NCBI GenBank assembly: GCA_002633005.1
Contig: NMRA01000001.1
Location: forward strand, 3,773,390 to 3,837,389
Direction of reading: 5' to 3'
From: Phoronis australis
Taxonomy: Eukaryota > Phoronida > Phoronidae
DNA: 64,000 bases
Shown here one piece after another: positions 62,501-64,000 of the stretch (its first letter is position 1; every line of letters starts with the position of its first letter). The position numbers were made by a program, and so were the translations under genes. The notes under the pieces are model-generated. The model was not told where the DNA came from and ran no database searches. It was given only the letters and a program-made list of their open reading frames with translations.

Positions 62501-63835
62501 ACGTACAGGTGGCAGCCCGCACCCTTGGCGATATTGTGAAGAAGCTGGGTGAGCGTGTCTTGCCAGAGATTATTCCAATCCTGGAGCGAGGTCTCAGCTC
62601 TGATCAGTCAGACCAGAGGCAGGGTGTCTGTATTGGACTATCCGAGATCATGGCATCGACAAGCAAGGATCACGTGAGTCTGTCAGAATTGTTTCAGCAC
62701 TGTTCATTACTGAAGAATCACCTTTATATTTGCACAATCTTTTTGTCTTCGTTACCGTTGCTCGTGGTAATGATTCATTAGTGGATAGAGTCTGAATGAT
62801 GAATACTGTTTGTTATCTCTGATCTACAGTGCAGAATACTAAAACTGTCCTCTAAGAAGTTCTGAACTGACTCGCATTTCATCCACTTAACCATTGAATT
62901 TACTTTACGTAATTTGAAATAACTGATATGATTTTTTGAAGAACAAGGCTCATGTTGTATTGCAATTGAGCATCCTTTAAAGATATACTCTGAACCATTT
63001 TCTTCTTAACCATTCGTTTTTATTTTACCTTAACGTTATCATTTTAGATTCAGGGTTATGCAGACAGCCTGTTACCCACAGTCCAGAAGGCGTTGTGTGA
63101 CCCGCTGCCTCAAGTTCGTGAGGCTGCAGCCAAGACCTGGGACAACCTTCACAGTAACATTGGGCCCCGGGCCCTGGATGACGTAATACCAGTCCTGCTA
63201 GATCAGCTGGTAGGTTCACAGTGGTGGCTTGCTGAACAAAGTACTGCTTGGGCAATGTTTGGAAAGTCTAAACAGACGCAATGTTCACAGTTTTTGAGCA
63301 ACATTAGATCTTGTCATATTTTTTGAAAATCATGTGCAACATGTTATTACCAAGAGTCATTACGTTTACTGTTGAAGGGAGAATATTTTTCAGAGTAATA
63401 ATGCAAACACTCCCACAAAATTACAGCATGCGTGGTTCTAAATGGCTCTTGGAAGGTATAAAATTGCTAATCAAAATACCAAGACATTTTATAATAGTTG
63501 CTGTGCTTTTTAGTAAAAAATATAACTCAAACTAAGTTGTAACTGAAGAAGTAAGCAGAATAAAAGAGAAACAGAAAACAGGGCATTGAAAACCTCTAAC
63601 AGTTACGAACGTGAAGACAAACTTTGTACTTCAGTCTGTAAGTACTGCCTTTACGAGACTGTACTGTTACCGTAAGCTAGTGCTGAATTAGTGCCATAGA
63701 CTTGGGGTATGTTTGTACTGTCATTGTTGATATGTGTTGTAGAATGATGAAGATGAGGCAGAGTTTGGCTTGGATGGTTTGAAACAGATGATGGCTGTAA
63801 AGAGTAGAGTTGTTTTGCCTTATCTTGTGCCTCAC
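27783..63835 (+). CDS. GCN1: GCN1, ribosome-associated activator of GCN2 (38 exons, 3' part off the right edge)
   Basis: GCN1 is a very large HEAT-repeat protein that sits on ribosomes, detects stalled or collided ribosomes with GCN20/ABCF-type partners, and passes the signal to the kinase GCN2, which phosphorylates eIF2alpha. Thirty-eight coding exons were placed; all 37 introns are GT-AG and the exon lengths sum to 6,153 nt, exactly 2,051 codons without a stop. Human GCN1 has about 2,670 residues, so about 600 are missing, including the GCN2 RWD-binding region. Exon coordinates are given in the three block entries that follow. The start ATG at 27783 has A at -3 and G at +4 and makes a five-codon first exon (MVDSK), matching the six-codon first exon I recall in human. 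The introns hold ten snoRNA-like sequences and several mobile elements. Confidence 0.96.
28192..29059 (-). mobile_element. Short non-coding LTR retroelement with near-identical LTRs (TRIM-like)
   Basis: Direct repeats of 225 bp at 28192-28416 and 28835-29059 differ at only one position that I can find (CCCGCC against CCCACC). Read on the minus strand each begins TGTTGTAATCG. The 13-bp tract at 28417-28429, all purine in that sense (AGGAGGAGGGGAA), lies directly before the downstream LTR, where a polypurine tract belongs. The internal part is only about 420 bp with no open frame, so the element is non-autonomous. The other LTR end (CCTAACT) lacks the usual CA, an N sits at the junction (28834), and I see no target-site duplication. 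It lies antisense in GCN1 intron 2. Confidence 0.82.
31880..32075 (+). repeat. Dispersed repeat in GCN1 intron 4
   Basis: It shares the block AAAAGTGGAACATTTTAAAA and flanking text with the reverse complement of 38645-38850. It is probably an old transposon; there is no coding capacity. Confidence 0.6.
36149..36179. repeat. Perfect 12-bp hairpin in GCN1 intron 8
   Basis: ATTGAGAAATGT and ACATTTCTCAAT are exact reverse complements around a 7-nt loop. The function is unknown. Confidence 0.6.
36903..37035 (+). ncRNA. Box H/ACA-like snoRNA, copy 1 (GCN1 intron 9)
   Basis: The first of three related copies of about 133 nt. Hairpin 1 has a base stem GCACTG / CAGTGC (36905-36910 with 36957-36962), a pocket, then an upper stem ATGTTG / CAACAT. 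Box H is ACACCA at 36964-36969, 15 nt after the upper stem, which is the canonical spacing. Hairpin 2 is weaker and partly wobble-paired. Box ACA is at 37030-37032, three nt before the inferred 3' end. It has the same sense as GCN1, as expected for an intron-processed RNA. The target is not assigned. Confidence 0.68.
37975..38107 (+). ncRNA. Box H/ACA-like snoRNA, copy 2 (GCN1 intron 10)
   Basis: The same architecture as copy 1: GCACTG at 37977-37982 pairs with CAGTGC at 38029-38034, box H ACACCA is at 38036-38041 and box ACA at 38102-38104. The hairpin-2 base pairs GTGATGG with CTGTCAT using wobble pairs. Similarity to the other copies covers the RNA and a few flanking bases. Confidence 0.7.
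38645..38850 (-). repeat. Dispersed repeat in GCN1 intron 11, inverted copy
   Basis: This is the reverse-orientation relative of 31880-32075. In the GCN1 transcript the two could base-pair across exons 5-11. Confidence 0.6.
39624..40532 (+). mobile_element. Degenerate Penelope-like element fragment with GIY-YIG domain
   Basis: Frames at 39862-40143 and 40242-40385 read LAEDLRRIF, then [11 protein letters not shown], then [20 protein letters not shown] and [11 protein letters not shown]. This is the order of the C-terminal GIY-YIG endonuclease region of Penelope-like reverse transcriptases; YIGET is the conserved core. Stops and a frameshift separate the two parts. Inverted copies of the element 3' end flank it (39624-39784 and 40363-40532), as in the inverted terminal repeats known for Penelope-like elements. 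An exact 18-bp inverted repeat, GTGGTGGAAAATGTTCTG, lies near 39862-39935. It lies in GCN1 intron 12. Confidence 0.8.
41014..41146 (+). ncRNA. Box H/ACA-like snoRNA, copy 3 (GCN1 intron 12)
   Basis: GCACTG at 41016-41021 pairs with CAGTGC at 41068-41073; box H is ACACAA at 41075-41080 (still ANANNA); box ACA is at 41141-41143. It keeps both guide pockets of copy 2 unchanged. Confidence 0.7.
42167..42417. mobile_element. hAT-like MITE, copy A (GCN1 intron 13)
   Basis: The ends are AGGGCTTGGAAT on the left and ATTCCAAGCTCT on the right, matching the termini of 56897-57374. The interior is AT-rich and non-coding. Flanks CATTATTA and GATTATTA suggest an imperfect 8-bp duplication if the left end is shifted by one base. 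Confidence 0.7.
42584..52502 (+). CDS. GCN1: GCN1 exons 14-25 (middle region with a charged helical insert)
   Basis: Exons: 42584-42659, 43245-43404, 44627-44792, 45222-45346, 45909-46087, 47192-47279, 48287-48400, 48847-49045, 50135-50403, 50713-50937, 51837-51964 and 52313-52502. They code about residues 538-1177. Exons 19-20 give a Lys/Glu-rich helical stretch (about residues 773-840, from [16 protein letters not shown] through [16 protein letters not shown]) that corresponds to the charged segment of the human protein. [12 protein letters not shown] and [10 protein letters not shown] are strong family matches later in the block. Introns 21 and 24 hold SNORD61-like RNAs and intron 23 a second C/D RNA. 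Confidence 0.94.
43502..44077. repeat. 282-bp tandem duplication in GCN1 intron 15
   Basis: Unit 1 is 43502-43783 and unit 2 is 43784-44077. They are about 90% identical by eye, with small indels, and both start GGTAATATAATTCA. The duplication lies wholly within the intron, 97 bp after exon 15, and has no coding content. Confidence 0.95.
46627..46752. repeat. 16-bp tandem repeat, about 8 copies (GCN1 intron 18)
   Basis: The unit ATTTACATGTAATTAT repeats with a few substitutions. Each unit contains the palindrome ACATGT. Confidence 0.9.
47435..47681. mobile_element. 247-bp MITE with 26-28 bp terminal inverted repeats (GCN1 intron 19)
   Basis: The left end begins GGGGCCCGTTCCGAGAAACT and the reverse complement of the right end begins GGGGCCCGTTCCAAGAAAAC; both continue into TGACTTAG. 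The interior is AT-rich with repeated AAGTC/GACTT motifs. This GGGGCCCGTT terminus is widespread in non-autonomous elements of marine invertebrates as I recall; the superfamily is not certain. Confidence 0.88.
49795..49875 (+). ncRNA. SNORD61: SNORD61-like box C/D snoRNA, copy 1 (GCN1 intron 21)
   Basis: The terminal stem GTGTCTG / CAGACAC is a perfect 7 bp. Box C is ATGATGA at 49803-49809 and box D is CTGA at 49864-49867. The guide directly before box D, CCTCTAAGAAGTT at 49851-49863, is complementary over 13 nt to 18S rRNA AACUUCUUAGAGG as I remember it. The fifth base before box D selects the second U of AACUU, the site methylated in human 18S (Um1442) under SNORD61. It has the same sense as the host and ends 259 nt before the splice acceptor of exon 22. 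Confidence 0.88.
51138..51206 (+). ncRNA. Box C/D snoRNA, family B, copy 1 (GCN1 intron 23)
   Basis: The terminal stem AAGCGCT / AGCGCTT is 7 bp. Box C is ATGATGA at 51146-51152, box D' is CTGA at 51163-51166 and box D is CTGA at 51196-51199. Guides are GCATTGCACC before D' and AGTTTGACGATG before D. The D guide recurs in copies at 56037 and 60155 although the terminal stem sequence differs, which supports a real RNA. I could not place its target. Confidence 0.78.
52028..52108 (+). ncRNA. SNORD61: SNORD61-like box C/D snoRNA, copy 2 (GCN1 intron 24)
   Basis: Nearly identical to copy 1: stem GTGTCTG / CAGACAC, box C at 52036-52042, the same 13-nt guide at 52084-52096, and box D at 52097-52100. 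It ends 204 nt before the acceptor of exon 25. The flanks show no similarity to those of copy 1. Confidence 0.88.
52859..63835 (+). CDS. GCN1: GCN1 exons 26-38 (eEF3-like conserved block)
   Basis: Exons: 52859-53098, 53613-53807, 54293-54539, 55198-55319, 56305-56599, 57510-57730, 58214-58421, 58991-59187, 60513-60702, 60965-61251, 62509-62673, 63048-63209 and 63743-63835. They code about residues 1178-2051. This is the most conserved region, with near-identity to vertebrates over runs such as [89 protein letters not shown] and [10 protein letters not shown]. In yeast the corresponding part resembles elongation factor eEF3 and contacts Gcn20 and the ribosome. The last exon ends VVLPYLVPH with a GTGAGT donor at 63836, so the gene continues past the window. 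Introns 29, 33, 35 and 36 carry C/D RNAs. Confidence 0.96.
56037..56110 (+). ncRNA. Box C/D snoRNA, family B, copy 2 (GCN1 intron 29)
   Basis: The terminal stem CCACAGTGCA / TGCACTGTGG is 10 perfect pairs. Box C is ATGATGT at 56048-56054 (last base off consensus), box C' is GTGATGA at 56076-56082 and box D is CTGA at 56097-56100. The guide before D reads AGTTTGACGATT, one base different from the other copies. D' is a weak CTTA. Confidence 0.78.
56897..57374. mobile_element. hAT-like MITE, copy B (GCN1 intron 30)
   Basis: TIRs AGGGCTTGGAAT and ATTCCAAGCCCT are perfect over 12 bp. They are flanked by GGTTATTC and GGTTATTT, a 7/8 match to an 8-bp target duplication, which is the hAT signature. 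The 478-bp interior differs from copy A except at the ends and is unusually GC-rich. An open frame inside it has no recognisable similarity. Confidence 0.8.
60155..60224 (+). ncRNA. Box C/D snoRNA, family B, copy 3 (GCN1 intron 33)
   Basis: The terminal stem TCAGTGCA / TGCACTGA is 8 bp. Box C is ATGATGT at 60164-60170, box C' is GTGATGA at 60191-60197 and box D is CTGA at 60213-60216. The guide is GTTTGACGATG. An unresolved base (60129) lies just upstream but not inside. Confidence 0.78.
62081..62158 (+). ncRNA. SNORD61: SNORD61-like box C/D snoRNA, copy 3 (GCN1 intron 35)
   Basis: Stem TGTCTG / CAGACA, box C at 62088-62094, guide CCTCTAAGAAGTT at 62135-62147 and box D at 62148-62151. The D'-side sequence differs from copies 1 and 2, so only the guide next to box D is preserved. 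Confidence 0.86.
62788..62873 (+). ncRNA. SNORD61: SNORD61-like box C/D snoRNA, copy 4, diverged (GCN1 intron 36)
   Basis: Stem GAGTC / GACTC (5 bp, a different sequence from copies 1-3 but still paired), box C ATGATGA at 62796-62802, a D' CTGA, guide CCTCTAAGAAGTT at 62849-62861 and box D at 62862-62865. It ends 174 nt before the exon 37 acceptor. Changed but paired stem bases with an unchanged guide are what selection on the RNA would leave. Confidence 0.82.
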
Positions 63836-64000
63836 GTGAGTAATGGATTCTTGTTTGTCTTGCTCTTCCACCAATTTATTATCCTTTAATGTTTGAATTC
63901 ATTTTCATTTTGTATTCATTTTCATGTTTTGCAATTTGAGAAGAGATCTCTTGGTCAAAAGCATTTATTTGTCGGACGGTACGGGAAATCCTTTCTTGGC
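63836..64000 (+). other. Start of GCN1 intron 38, cut by the window edge
   Basis: The sequence begins with a GTGAGT donor after ...LVPH. No further exon is visible before the end. Confidence 0.85.

Noticed and set aside
49795-62873. Reading the 80-bp GTCTG...CAGAC repeats as MITEs with 6-7 bp TIRs
   Set aside because: Box C and D motifs at the right positions, the fixed 18S-complementary guide and stem changes that keep pairing fit snoRNAs better.
1-64000. CRISPR arrays, operons or phage-like defence systems
   Set aside because: The window is intron-rich animal DNA; the tandem arrays have no unique spacers and no prokaryotic gene layout is present.

Overview
The window is eukaryotic nuclear DNA, almost certainly from an invertebrate animal, possibly a marine one. 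It is AT-rich and its genes are split by many GT-AG introns. It carries animal-type repeats (LINE, Penelope-like, LTR and hAT-like families, foldback elements), and the proteins read closest to bilaterian orthologues. Single N characters at 824, 24292, 28834 and 60129 suggest a draft assembly. The species cannot be fixed from the sequence.

Layout. (1) 1-10518, minus strand: the 5' nine coding exons of VPS54, a GARP tethering-complex subunit; the rest of the gene runs off the left edge. (2) 10519-10896: a 378-bp gap between two divergent start codons, probably a shared promoter. (3) 10897-18986, plus strand: a complete four-exon WDR20 gene, the WD-repeat activator of the USP12/USP46-UAF1 deubiquitinase. 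(4) 18987-27782: no gene recognised, with MITE-like elements, short hairpins, a palindromic repeat field and a decayed LINE 3' end. (5) 27783-63835, plus strand: the first 38 coding exons of GCN1, the ribosome-bound activator of the eIF2alpha kinase GCN2. They join in one open frame of 2,051 codons; roughly 600 C-terminal residues, including the GCN2-binding region, lie beyond the right edge.

The most interesting result is inside the GCN1 introns. Ten short repeated sequences there look like snoRNA genes on the sense strand. Four are box C/D RNAs with a 13-nt guide that matches the SNORD61 target in 18S rRNA. Three are a second box C/D family with a shared guide and terminal stems of 7-10 bp. 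Three are about 133-nt box H/ACA-like RNAs. GCN1 therefore appears to be a multi-snoRNA host gene in this animal, pairing a translation-control protein with rRNA-modification guides. GCN1 introns also hold a young LTR element with near-identical LTRs, a Penelope-like GIY-YIG fragment between inverted repeats, hAT-like MITEs and a 282-bp tandem duplication.

The three genes are housekeeping genes with no obvious shared pathway. Exon coordinates were derived by hand from splice sites, reading phase and remembered orthologue sequences.
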